A stretch of 64,000 nt of DNA from Fibrobacter sp. (GTDB taxonomy: Bacteria > Fibrobacterota > Fibrobacteria > Fibrobacterales > Fibrobacteraceae). Under the pieces are notes generated by a model. That model ran no database searches. It was given only the letters and a program-made list of their open reading frames with translations, and had not been told where the DNA came from. The DNA lies in contig JAKSIB010000005.1 in the NCBI GenBank assembly GCA_024399065.1, positions 62,001 to 126,000 of the forward strand, given 5' to 3'. The position numbers and the translations under genes were made by a program. Below are positions 44,160 to 52,397 of this stretch, piece by piece (the first letter of the stretch is position 1; each line of letters begins with the position of its first letter).

Positions 44160-44400
44160 ATTGAAACGAAAACTATATCAAAATATCAAACTAAAACATC
44201 AAACCATCTATCAACCTATCCAAACTATTGACAAAGATCAACCAAACAACCAACCATCCCACCCCTCAAACAAAACCAAATAATTGTTTCCAGAAGACAA
44301 AGGTAATAAAGAATAAACCAAAATCCAAACCAAAGGACAAAGGAAGATAGTCGACTATCCTATCCAGTCTAGCGAAGCAAACCAAATAATTGTTTCCAGT
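44160..44400. other. Divergent control region, G-poor, with repeats and palindrome
   Basis: The 350-base gap between the leftward and rightward gene blocks has no gene. From about 44160 to 44340 the plus strand is almost only A, C and T (for example CCAAACAACCAACCATCCC). It holds a 21-base direct repeat and a 14-base perfect palindrome, and it is flanked by outward sigma70-type promoters. It could be a replication origin or a regulatory hub; the sequence alone does not decide. Confidence 0.5.
44273..44399 (+). repeat. 21-base direct repeats with palindrome between
   Basis: AAACCAAATAATTGTTTCCAG occurs at 44273-44293 and again, without mismatch, at 44379-44399. Between them GATAGTCGACTATC (44346-44359) is a perfect palindrome. 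Confidence 0.8.
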
Positions 44401-44429
44401 TTGACAATAAGGAAGGAGTTTACTATTAT
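44401..44429 (+). promoter_or_regulatory. Sigma70-type promoter for the rightward early operon
   Basis: TTGACA, 17 bases, TATTAT, followed by AT-rich sequence and the first gene start at 44457. It directly follows the second direct repeat. Confidence 0.78.
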
Positions 44430-44456
44430 ATATGTATATTGATTAAGAGGTTTACT

Positions 44457-45107
44457 ATGGGAGTGATTGCCAGACATTTGGACATTATCTGCATGGACTT
44501 GCATTCGTTGGATGGATACAAGGTTGGGAATAGGCCGGGTATGGCAGTGGATATGTGGCCAGTCTATAGTAATGAAAATCCTGAAGGGGTATGGAAAATA
44601 CTCCGTATGATGACCTTGGTGCGTCCGAATTATAACCCTGAATATGTGTGTAATGAAGCTGTCCCGTATTTCTTGGGTGCTTTGGACCATAAGATTACGC
44701 ATGACATGAATGAATTGCTGGATGGGGTAGACGTAAAGTCGATTGGGGATATCAGGGAGGCGTTGTTCTATTCTGGTAAGCGAGTTAAGCCTGAAAATGT
44801 GTTCTTTCAGACCCAGTGCCAGTATCAGCATCACAAACATTACAATCTTCTTACAGGAATGGACCATAAGGATGTGACCGCTGGGATGGTTGATCAGGGA
44901 TCGACTGTTCCGGTTGACTCGGACTTGAGGTTCTGGTTCATTACACCTGAGGCGTATAATCCGGCTATTTTTGGTGATCGTAGTGATGAAAGCTGTGATA
45001 AGGCTGCTGAATATTATAATGGCCGTGGGTGTGTTGCCTTGTTCAATGATATGGTTGTTCCTCAAGTTCCCGTCATGAGGGGGAATTATGACGGTAGTTC
45101 GATTTAA
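44457..45107 (+). CDS. Unknown protein, first gene of early rightward operon
   Basis: This 216-residue protein is not recognised. It is rich in His, Asp and aromatic residues (QCQYQHHKHYNLL; MDLHSLDGYK), but no known metal-site pattern is clear. The ATG at 44457 has AGAGG before it; a TTG six codons earlier is less likely. Its end overlaps the start of the UvsW gene by 20 bases, so they are coupled. Position suggests a role in early takeover, replication or recombination. Confidence 0.7.
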   Translation: MGVIARHLDIICMDLHSLDGYKVGNRPGMAVDMWPVYSNENPEGVWKILRMMTLVRPNYNPEYVCNEAVPYFLGALDHKITHDMNELLDGVDVKSIGDIREALFYSGKRVKPENVFFQTQCQYQHHKHYNLLTGMDHKDVTAGMVDQGSTVPVDSDLRFWFITPEAYNPAIFGDRSDESCDKAAEYYNGRGCVALFNDMVVPQVPVMRGNYDGSSI

Positions 45108-46836
45108 GTATTATGACCAAGTCGATACGTATGTGAGCATAGAGGGATGTGATGCCAAGGAGTATCGCAAGGTAAATAATTTTATTTATACGTCCATGAC
45201 GTTCTATGATACGAAGAAGGCGCATGGATGGGAGGTTCAGGAAGGGTTTTGCGATGCGTCTGAGCATTTTTACGATAACCATACCAATTTACTGCCGATA
45301 GGATTGATTCCGAGGGTTAGTAAGTTGTTAAAGACACGTTTAGGGTGTTCGATCAGGCTGGATGATGAAATCCATAAGATGTACATTCCACCAAAGGGTC
45401 TGGTTACTGAGCATGATGTTCGTGCCTATGCAGCCACATTGAAGCTGCATAACCGTGAAAAGGGGTTCGAGATTAAGCCGTATCTGCATCAGTACAAGTT
45501 GGCTGAGCGTGCGTTGAATGGACGCCGAATTTCGCTATTGGCATGTACAAGTGCTGGTAAGTCGCTGTCTATGTGCATTATTGCCAGATATCTGATGGAA
45601 CGTGAGCATAAGAAAATTTTGATCGTGGTTCCGTCGACAAATTTAGTAGAACAATTGTATTCAGATTTTTACAATGATTATGGGTGGGATGACGCTGGCC
45701 GCCATTGCACCTTGATTCACAGTACCTCCAAGGATAAGTTATCCAAGAAAGAGTTGGAGGAACTGCGTAAGATGAATATCGGCGAAGAAAAGCTGCTGAA
45801 GGACATTACGATTTCTACATGGCAGTCTCTTCAGTATAAGTCTGATGAGTTCTTTTCTGTGTTTACTGCGGTATTGGTTGACGAGGCCCATTCTACAAGG
45901 GGTGTAAAGCTTCGTGATATTTTAGCTAAGTGTGTTAATGCGAATGACTTTAAGGTTGGCGTATCCGGTACACTGCCTGATGATGGGATTGATGCTGGAT
46001 ACATTGAATCTCAGCTCGGCCGTAAGGAAGAAATAGTTCGATTGCGTGAGTTGGTGCTTGCCGGAATTTTGACGCCGGTTCAAGTGAATGCGCTGTACAT
46101 ACCTTACCCGCACAAGAACCGTGCAATGATTTGCTCCCAGAAATATGATGATGAGGCTGCTATTGTTAACACTAATAGTTCTCGCCGTGATGTGATGGAT
46201 ATGTTGATTAAAGGTGGCCGTATCAACAAGGAACAGAATACGGTAATCTTGTTCAAGGGTATCCAGAATTTGGAGCTGATGCATGACTTTCTGAAGGAAA
46301 AACACCCGGATTTTAATTATAGTGTGATTAAGGGTGAGATCTCTGCGTTGGAACGAGAAAATATCCGTAAGTCGATTGAATATTCGACCGGAAACATTAT
46401 TCTGGCTACATACGGATGTATGAAGCAGGGTGTGAATATTAAGTTGCTGCATAATCTGGTGATGGCTGATCCTGCTAAATCGGCTTACATGGTGGTGCAG
46501 TCTATCGGTCGAATTGTTCGCCCGCATAAGGATAAGAAGATGGCGTTCGTTTATGATTTTGTAGATGACGCATCCTATTATTACATGCCTCGACGAGGCG
46601 GTCCGCCGAAGATGAAGACTAACTATATGATCCGACATTTTTTTGAACGTGAGGGGTATTATGCCAAGGATGACATCCCGGTCAATGAAATTCGTTTGGA
46701 TGGTTTGTATGAGGCATCTATAGATATGACTATGATTGCCGAACGCAAGAAAAAAGCTGCTGATGCGGCTGCTGCTAAGGCTGCTAAGTCTATTAGCAAG
46801 AAGAAGAATGGTTTGAAGAAAAAATTTTTCCTGTAG
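45088..46836 (+). CDS. uvsW: UvsW-like SF2 helicase
   Basis: This 582-residue helicase is predicted to unwind branched recombination and replication intermediates and R-loops, as T4 UvsW does. An N-terminal domain (about 130 residues) precedes the motor. Motif I is CTSAGKS (about 155), motif Ia IVVPSTNLVEQL, motif II VDEAHST (about 265), motif III GVSGTLPDD and motif VI QSIGRIVRPHKD (about 470). The C-terminus is Lys/Ala-rich. Length is close to T4 UvsW (503) with a basic tail added. A ribosome site (GAGGGGG) lies inside the end of the gene before. It works in the same pathway as UvsX, SSB and gp46 in the window. Confidence 0.9.
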   Translation: MTVVRFKYYDQVDTYVSIEGCDAKEYRKVNNFIYTSMTFYDTKKAHGWEVQEGFCDASEHFYDNHTNLLPIGLIPRVSKLLKTRLGCSIRLDDEIHKMYIPPKGLVTEHDVRAYAATLKLHNREKGFEIKPYLHQYKLAERALNGRRISLLACTSAGKSLSMCIIARYLMEREHKKILIVVPSTNLVEQLYSDFYNDYGWDDAGRHCTLIHSTSKDKLSKKELEELRKMNIGEEKLLKDITISTWQSLQYKSDEFFSVFTAVLVDEAHSTRGVKLRDILAKCVNANDFKVGVSGTLPDDGIDAGYIESQLGRKEEIVRLRELVLAGILTPVQVNALYIPYPHKNRAMICSQKYDDEAAIVNTNSSRRDVMDMLIKGGRINKEQNTVILFKGIQNLELMHDFLKEKHPDFNYSVIKGEISALERENIRKSIEYSTGNIILATYGCMKQGVNIKLLHNLVMADPAKSAYMVVQSIGRIVRPHKDKKMAFVYDFVDDASYYYMPRRGGPPKMKTNYMIRHFFEREGYYAKDDIPVNEIRLDGLYEASIDMTMIAERKKKAADAAAAKAAKSISKKKNGLKKKFFL

Positions 46837-46842
46837 AGTATT

Positions 46843-48267
46843 ATGGCTGGATTAAAGTTAAGAGAACCTGCGATTACGTCGTACCCATATGTCAGCAAGC
46901 GTGTGCTTATTGTAGACTGGGCGTCGTTGTCTTATCATCAGATGTTTTCCATGAACACCAAGTCGTCCCAGAAGCGTCTTGGCGTGATGACTGAAGATGA
47001 AGAAATGATTGTATGGCGCACAAAGATGTTCAACCGAATGGTTGAATATGTCAAGCTGTTCAATCCACTGCACATTGTATTGTGCTTGGAGGGTAAGGCT
47101 GCTTGGCGAAAGGGGTATGTGCGTGATTTTTACAGTGAACATACGAACGTGTATTTTGATAAGACGTCGTATTATGTTCAGAGTTATAATCAGGCGTATC
47201 AGGTAACAAAAGTTGCCGATGCTTTTAACGTGGTGAAGATTCCTGTTAAGCAATTTTCTATGTTTGAATCGTTGCGCTGCAAGAAGCTTGGGGAACTCCC
47301 GGTTGATAAGCAGAATATGTTGTGGGATATTTCTACGTCAACAGGTACGCCTATTATCCCGTCATACAAGGGCAAGCGCAAGGCGGCTTATTGGCCGTTC
47401 ATGACCGATAAGCGTACGTGGATGAATTACAAGGATGAGTTCGCTAAAGAACTTGCACCGATGTTCAGGGCCCGTGCGGTAAAATGTGACTGTGCCGAAG
47501 GCGACGATATGATTTATGCTTCGGTTCAAAAGTTTGCTGGCGATGCGGATGATGTTATCATATTGACCCGTGACTCGGATATGTCCCAGATTGGACATCC
47601 GAAGGTAAAGATTTTTAACCACGAGACTGGTAATTTTACCAAGTGCATTGATCCTAAGAAATATCTGGATGCCAAGGTATTGGCTGGTGATTCTTCGGAT
47701 AATATACCGGGTATGGCTTTTGTTGATAAGAAGACTGGTTCGATTGTGAAGACCAAGGCGAACATGATTGGGGAGGGCGATGCTACCACGTTGATGGATA
47801 ATTGCCCAAACATATATTCTGTTGCTAAGGCCAACGGTTGGGATGAACAATACCTTAGAAACCGTAAACTGATCGATTTGTCTATGGTTCCTGACGAGAT
47901 CAAGATGAAGATTGATATGGAGCTATCTGTCGACGAGCCCGAGGTTGGGCCTTTGGACAAGTGTACCGAATGGGGTGTCCCTAAGACCAAAATTGACTAT
48001 TATCAGCTGCTGAAGACGTTTGGCTTTTATGCGTTATTGCCGTATGATTATGTGATTGCCAATCCGTCAAAATTCAGGGGTGAACTGTTTGCTGAACAGG
48101 AAAAGGAAGACCAGCAGGCTGAACTAGATGTAAATGTGGTTGAACTCGATGATGTTGCCGGAAAGTTCGCTTCACCTGATTTTAATCTTGATACTGGTAA
48201 TTCTGCCGATGATGGATTTGGCTGGGACTCCGGTAGTGCCAATGATGGTGGCTTTAGCATCTTTTGA
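46843..48267 (+). CDS. rnh: RNase H / 5'-3' flap exonuclease (T4 Rnh family)
   Basis: This 474-residue nuclease is predicted to remove RNA primers and flaps on the lagging strand. FEN-family acidic residues are seen in VLIVDWASLSYH (about 22-33), DCAEGDDMIYA (about 213), ILTRDSDMSQI (about 240) and LAGDSSDNIPG (about 282), the last starting the helix-hairpin-helix region. It is longer than T4 RNase H (305), mainly by inserts in the middle and an acidic C-terminal tail (DDGFGWDSGSANDGG), which may bind SSB or another partner. It is seven bases after uvsW. Confidence 0.88.
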   Translation: MAGLKLREPAITSYPYVSKRVLIVDWASLSYHQMFSMNTKSSQKRLGVMTEDEEMIVWRTKMFNRMVEYVKLFNPLHIVLCLEGKAAWRKGYVRDFYSEHTNVYFDKTSYYVQSYNQAYQVTKVADAFNVVKIPVKQFSMFESLRCKKLGELPVDKQNMLWDISTSTGTPIIPSYKGKRKAAYWPFMTDKRTWMNYKDEFAKELAPMFRARAVKCDCAEGDDMIYASVQKFAGDADDVIILTRDSDMSQIGHPKVKIFNHETGNFTKCIDPKKYLDAKVLAGDSSDNIPGMAFVDKKTGSIVKTKANMIGEGDATTLMDNCPNIYSVAKANGWDEQYLRNRKLIDLSMVPDEIKMKIDMELSVDEPEVGPLDKCTEWGVPKTKIDYYQLLKTFGFYALLPYDYVIANPSKFRGELFAEQEKEDQQAELDVNVVELDDVAGKFASPDFNLDTGNSADDGFGWDSGSANDGGFSIF

Positions 48268-48296
48268 TGTAATTTAATCATCGAAAGTGAGGATCT

Positions 48297-49856
48297 ATGA
48301 TTTCAGAAAAGATTAATTGTTTGGTACGTGTTAATGGAAATAACGCAGCTGATTTTAATGAATGGCTGGAATACCATATTGCACTTGGATTTGATGGTAT
48401 CTTTGTATTTGATACTGGAATGCGTACTTGGCTTGAAGGTGTCTGTGACAAATATAGAGGCTTAGTTGTTCTGGTGCCTCGTGAAGATTGGCGTCTGAAA
48501 CGAACTATTATCAACAGTTATTCTCGACGTCGTCAGGCACCGGAATGGTTTATCAGTCTTGATGATGATGAATATTTGTGGCTTGACATGAAGAATTACA
48601 AGAATGTGCGTGAGTTGTTGACTAAGTACGGCAATGATGCGTTGTCTATTTATGTGAAGTACCTGTCATCCGAAAAACCTATGCGTAATCGTGTTGGAAC
48701 AATGATCGATTGTTTTACCCATTCTAGACCGGATCCTCAGGGTTTCGTTGCGCCGAATGCTATGACGCCGAATACTGCTGTTACATTTGTTAAGATTACT
48801 AAGGAATGGCTGCGTACAAAGTCTACCGATTTAATGGTGAACCCTATTACCCCGAGTGCAACCAGATGGATTGATACTAGTGGCATGCATATGAATTACG
48901 GCCGCATTTCTGCGTATTTGGGTAGCAAGACATATTCGCCTGTGTCATTCCCGGTTCGATGCTATAAATATGCTTTGAAGTCTGGCATTGAGATGGAATT
49001 CAAGGAAGGTACCTGTCCGTCTGGTTATGTGGTATCTGATCTTAGTATGCAGGAAGCTCGTGCCAGATTGCTGCGGATTCCTGTTAATCCTGAAACTGAA
49101 ACGTTGTTTGCTAAATCTGACTCTGCGTTGTCTGCCGATACGGTTGTTGTACGTGAACCGTCTGCCGATTTGAAAAGTGAACTGATGCTCCCGATAACTG
49201 CTGGTAAGATCGATGAAATGATCCTCGGCGGTAAGTATTTTGAGGATGTCGTTGAATTCTTGAACAGCAAGAATGCATCGTTTGATTCTGATGTGTTGTC
49301 TAAAGTATTTAACCGTGAACGTGAAATGATAATTTCTAGTTCTGGCATTTATCGCAAGCTGTATGAATTGATCAATGCTGGCGTTAATGACATGGATATC
49401 TTGCATGAATTGAAGGTAAGCAAGATGTCTCTGGCCCGTATGAAGAATTGTCTGACGGTATTAGACATCGCTGGATATGATGAAGAGAAGGCTGCTGCAG
49501 CGGCGGCCGACCGTCAAGTCATGGCTGCTGAAGCTGAAAAGATTGTCGCTGCGGATAATATGAAGGAATTGACGGCTGCGTTCGAGGAAAGTGTGTCTGC
49601 CACTAAGATGACGGCGGAGGAACATGCTGAATTTGAAGCTATTGAGACTGAAAAGAAGGCCAAGAAAAAGGCTAGTTCTAAGAAGTCTAGAGCCAAGAAG
49701 AAGAAGGCTGACGCTGAAACACAGGCTGTTTTGGATTCACAACCCGAAGTGAAGCCTGAAGAACCTGTAATGCCTAAAGACACTGGCATTAATGATGATC
49801 CTGATAGTACCGACCTTCTTGCCAACGTCGATCTTAGTGCGTTCATGAATAAGTAG
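48297..49856 (+). CDS. Glycosyltransferase (GT-A fold, GT2_4/GT92-like)
   Basis: The first 260 residues match the DUF23/GT92-like glycosyltransferases: NCLVRVNGNNAADFNEWLEYHIALGFDGIFVFD at the start and WFISLDDDEYLWLD, with the sugar-nucleotide/metal-binding acidic cluster, near residue 83. HMNYG at about 200 fits the later conserved His. The C-terminal 250 residues are helical, with an Ala/Lys/Glu-rich coiled region ending in a basic patch (KKASSKKSRAKKKK) that could bind DNA, then an acidic tip. It lies inside an operon of DNA-replication enzymes, not with virion genes, so DNA glycosylation is a fair guess; a protein or cell-surface target is possible. Confidence 0.7.
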   Translation: MISEKINCLVRVNGNNAADFNEWLEYHIALGFDGIFVFDTGMRTWLEGVCDKYRGLVVLVPREDWRLKRTIINSYSRRRQAPEWFISLDDDEYLWLDMKNYKNVRELLTKYGNDALSIYVKYLSSEKPMRNRVGTMIDCFTHSRPDPQGFVAPNAMTPNTAVTFVKITKEWLRTKSTDLMVNPITPSATRWIDTSGMHMNYGRISAYLGSKTYSPVSFPVRCYKYALKSGIEMEFKEGTCPSGYVVSDLSMQEARARLLRIPVNPETETLFAKSDSALSADTVVVREPSADLKSELMLPITAGKIDEMILGGKYFEDVVEFLNSKNASFDSDVLSKVFNREREMIISSSGIYRKLYELINAGVNDMDILHELKVSKMSLARMKNCLTVLDIAGYDEEKAAAAAADRQVMAAEAEKIVAADNMKELTAAFEESVSATKMTAEEHAEFEAIETEKKAKKKASSKKSRAKKKKADAETQAVLDSQPEVKPEEPVMPKDTGINDDPDSTDLLANVDLSAFMNK

Positions 49857-49893
49857 GTTTGACGGTCGGCGCCATTGTTTCTATTATTTGAGT

Positions 49894-50070
49894 ATGGCTG
49901 ATAACATACCACCAATGATTGAATTGTTTCCTGCCGAGGAATTCGGCAGGATGTTGATGAATATAGACAGGTTTGATATGGAAAATCCTAAACCTGATAA
50001 AGTAAACGTCGATAAGTTGGCTGATCTTGTTGATGAAGTTTCCGAGCATATTATCGAGGATAATTTATAA
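49894..50070 (+). CDS. 58-residue acidic protein upstream of gp46
   Basis: The product is acidic and helical (for example MADNIPPMIELFPAEEFG and VNVDKLADLVDEV). ATG 49894 is preferred to TTG two codons earlier. The stop and the next ATG overlap (TAATG), tying it to the gp46-like gene. No family recognised; it may be a partner of the recombination nuclease. Confidence 0.6.
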   Translation: MADNIPPMIELFPAEEFGRMLMNIDRFDMENPKPDKVNVDKLADLVDEVSEHIIEDNL

Positions 50071-52328
50071 TGCATAAAATTGTGTTTAAAGAATTGACAT
50101 TCCGTAATTTTATGTCTTACGGAAATAACGTAAATAAGTTTACGTTTACTGATGGCTTGATTTGGCTGCATGGCGATAATGGTTTTGGCAAGTCCACTAT
50201 AGTTGAAGCCATGATGTTCGCCTTGTTTGGTGTATCATACAGAGGCGGCAATAAGGCTGATTTGCGCAATTCAAAGAATTGCATTCGTGATGAAAACTGG
50301 ACTGATCCTATTCCTGATACTGAAGTGAATCTGGTGTTTGATATGGTTTCGCAAACCGAAACTGAATCATACCGTGTCATGCGTTCTCTGGTTGGCAAAA
50401 AGGATACTACAAAATTTGTCATTGAAAAGTTGGAAGGTGACCAGTGGGTTGTTCAGAATAAGCGTGCCGGGTATAGTCAGAAGGATTTTGAAGAGGGTAT
50501 CCTCCAATTCAATGATGTTTTGTTCAAGAACGTCATTGCGATGAATACACAGGAAACCATTCCGTTTATTATGATGCCGGCGGCAAAGAAGCGTGAGCTC
50601 CTTGAATCTATTATTGCCATGTCGTTTGATAAGTGGAAAAAGTGCAATGGTAAAAAGTCGTCTGAAGCAACCATGGCGTTTGGTATCGCTGAATCTGATA
50701 TCCGACAGTATGGCGATGAAATTGCCAACCTGAATACGATTTATCAGAAGATGAAGGATGAACGTGCTACTAACGTTGCTGACATGAAAGACACTGTCGC
50801 TAAGCTTAGAAGCGATAATGATACGCTTAATGAACAGATGTCTGAACTGAACAAACAGAAAGATGCGCTTGAGGCAGAATTGACTGAATTGCGTAGGCAG
50901 TTGGATACTGAATATAGCGTCACACAGGAGATTCAGTCGTTGGAGTTGCTTTCCGATGATATTCAGCACTTGGATAACCTTCGTGCCGAGGAAGCTGATT
51001 ATGCCAAGCAGTACGATGAGAATTTGGCTACATATAATGCCATGGATCCTGCCGGTGTCAAGGCTGCGAAGGACGCTGCCCATCAAGAATACATCGATGC
51101 GTTGCATGATAATAGTCATGAACGGAACATTGCGTCTATCAACGCTATGATTACTATGCTTACTGATCAGTGTAATCAGATTATTGCGGATGGTAAGCGG
51201 CAAATTCCGGGTGAGCCGTGTCCTACATGTGGTAAGCCACGTACCGAAGAAGAGGCTGAAGAGGCGAAAATTAAACTGCGTGCTCAGCTTACTGAGAAAA
51301 AAGCTGAATTAAAGGGCCAGCAGGCTAAGCTTGATGCTGAAGTTGCTGCGCTTGAAGAATATAAATCACGAGTTTCGGCTCTTCAGGATGCTGATAACGC
51401 TGCAGCTGAACGATATGATGCGGTAGTTTCCTACAATAATACATCAGTTCAGCCTATTTTGCGTTACAAAGAGTCTATTTCTGCTAAAATAAAAGGCGTT
51501 TTGAATCGAATGACTCAAAGCGGCATAAATGATGTTGCGAAAGCGGTAGAAAAATTGACTGAGTTGCGTGCAGTTAAAGATGGGTTTGTAAAGATTCGTG
51601 CGGATTTTGATGCAAAAGCCCCGGGAATGGTGGATTTTATGTCAAAAATCTCTACGATTATTGCTAAAGTCGATTCTAATAACCAGAATATTTATCGTCT
51701 GGAAGATGATATTAGACATGCCGAGGAGAATACTGATGATTCTATCGCTGAAATGGAACGTCGTATACAGGCTGCCGAATCAAATAGACGGGATGCCGAG
51801 AATCGGTTGCACGACGCCAGTGATACATTAGCCATTTGCAAAGCGATCACGGCAATATGTGCTGATACGGGCTTGAAACAGATGCTGTTTAGTTATTTTG
51901 TGCCTGAATTTAACAAGGCTGTTCAGAAGAATCTTATTCAGGCGAATCTGCCGTTTATCATTACATTTGATGATTCGATGAATTTTACGTTTACAAGCAT
52001 CCCGGGTTTGGCATCACGTTATGAAATGCTTTCTCAGGGTCAGAAGCGTAAGGTCGGCTTTGCGATTTCTATGGCGTTCAGGGACTTTGTTTCGCTTATC
52101 GGTAATTTCTCTGTTAATTTCTTGTCGTTGGATGAGGTCCTTGACATTTCGACTGATGACAACGCCATGAGGGAAATGCTTGATCTTGTTAAGTCTATGG
52201 TCGCTGATATTGGGTGCGCAGTCGTGATAACGCATCGAGGCGCCGCCGTGGCAGACAAGTTCGATTATTCACTAGGTGTTACGTACGATGGGTTGTATTC
52301 TCGCCTAGAGGATCTGAAGGAAGCTTAA
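50070..52328 (+). CDS. SbcC/Rad50-type recombination ATPase (gp46-like)
   Basis: This 752-residue SMC-like ATPase is predicted to work with an Mre11/gp47-type nuclease to process DNA ends for recombination. Walker A GDNGFGKS is at residues 35-42. Two long coiled-coil arms flank a zinc hook CPTCG near residue 382. The ABC signature LSQGQKRKVGFAISMAF and Walker B FLSLDEVLD follow near 650-690, with a switch His in VVITHRG. Length is close to T4 gp46 (560) with longer coils. No gp47-like nuclease gene is next to it, which is unusual. It is the last gene of the early operon, followed by a terminator. Confidence 0.92.
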   Translation: MHKIVFKELTFRNFMSYGNNVNKFTFTDGLIWLHGDNGFGKSTIVEAMMFALFGVSYRGGNKADLRNSKNCIRDENWTDPIPDTEVNLVFDMVSQTETESYRVMRSLVGKKDTTKFVIEKLEGDQWVVQNKRAGYSQKDFEEGILQFNDVLFKNVIAMNTQETIPFIMMPAAKKRELLESIIAMSFDKWKKCNGKKSSEATMAFGIAESDIRQYGDEIANLNTIYQKMKDERATNVADMKDTVAKLRSDNDTLNEQMSELNKQKDALEAELTELRRQLDTEYSVTQEIQSLELLSDDIQHLDNLRAEEADYAKQYDENLATYNAMDPAGVKAAKDAAHQEYIDALHDNSHERNIASINAMITMLTDQCNQIIADGKRQIPGEPCPTCGKPRTEEEAEEAKIKLRAQLTEKKAELKGQQAKLDAEVAALEEYKSRVSALQDADNAAAERYDAVVSYNNTSVQPILRYKESISAKIKGVLNRMTQSGINDVAKAVEKLTELRAVKDGFVKIRADFDAKAPGMVDFMSKISTIIAKVDSNNQNIYRLEDDIRHAEENTDDSIAEMERRIQAAESNRRDAENRLHDASDTLAICKAITAICADTGLKQMLFSYFVPEFNKAVQKNLIQANLPFIITFDDSMNFTFTSIPGLASRYEMLSQGQKRKVGFAISMAFRDFVSLIGNFSVNFLSLDEVLDISTDDNAMREMLDLVKSMVADIGCAVVITHRGAAVADKFDYSLGVTYDGLYSRLEDLKEA

Positions 52329-52332
52329 TATT

Positions 52333-52355
52333 ACCCGCCGAAAGGCGGGTTTTTT
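52333..52355 (+). terminator. Rho-independent terminator ending the early operon
   Basis: ACCCGCC, loop GAAA, GGCGGGT followed by TTTTT directly after the gp46-like gene. Confidence 0.95.
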
Positions 52356-52364
52356 GATGTAGAT

Positions 52365-52372
52365 TATAAACT
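52365..52372 (+). promoter_or_regulatory. Late-promoter motif TATAAACT
   Basis: TTATAAACTGTAG lies 25 bases before the 1683-residue gene, directly after the early terminator. Confidence 0.75.
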
Positions 52373-52397
52373 GTAGTCGTAAAAGTGAGATAATACG

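Noticed and set aside
45922-46638. Frame opposite uvsW
   Set aside because: Antisense shadow of a well-conserved helicase.
50367-51203. Frame opposite the gp46-like gene
   Set aside because: Antisense shadow; no start context.
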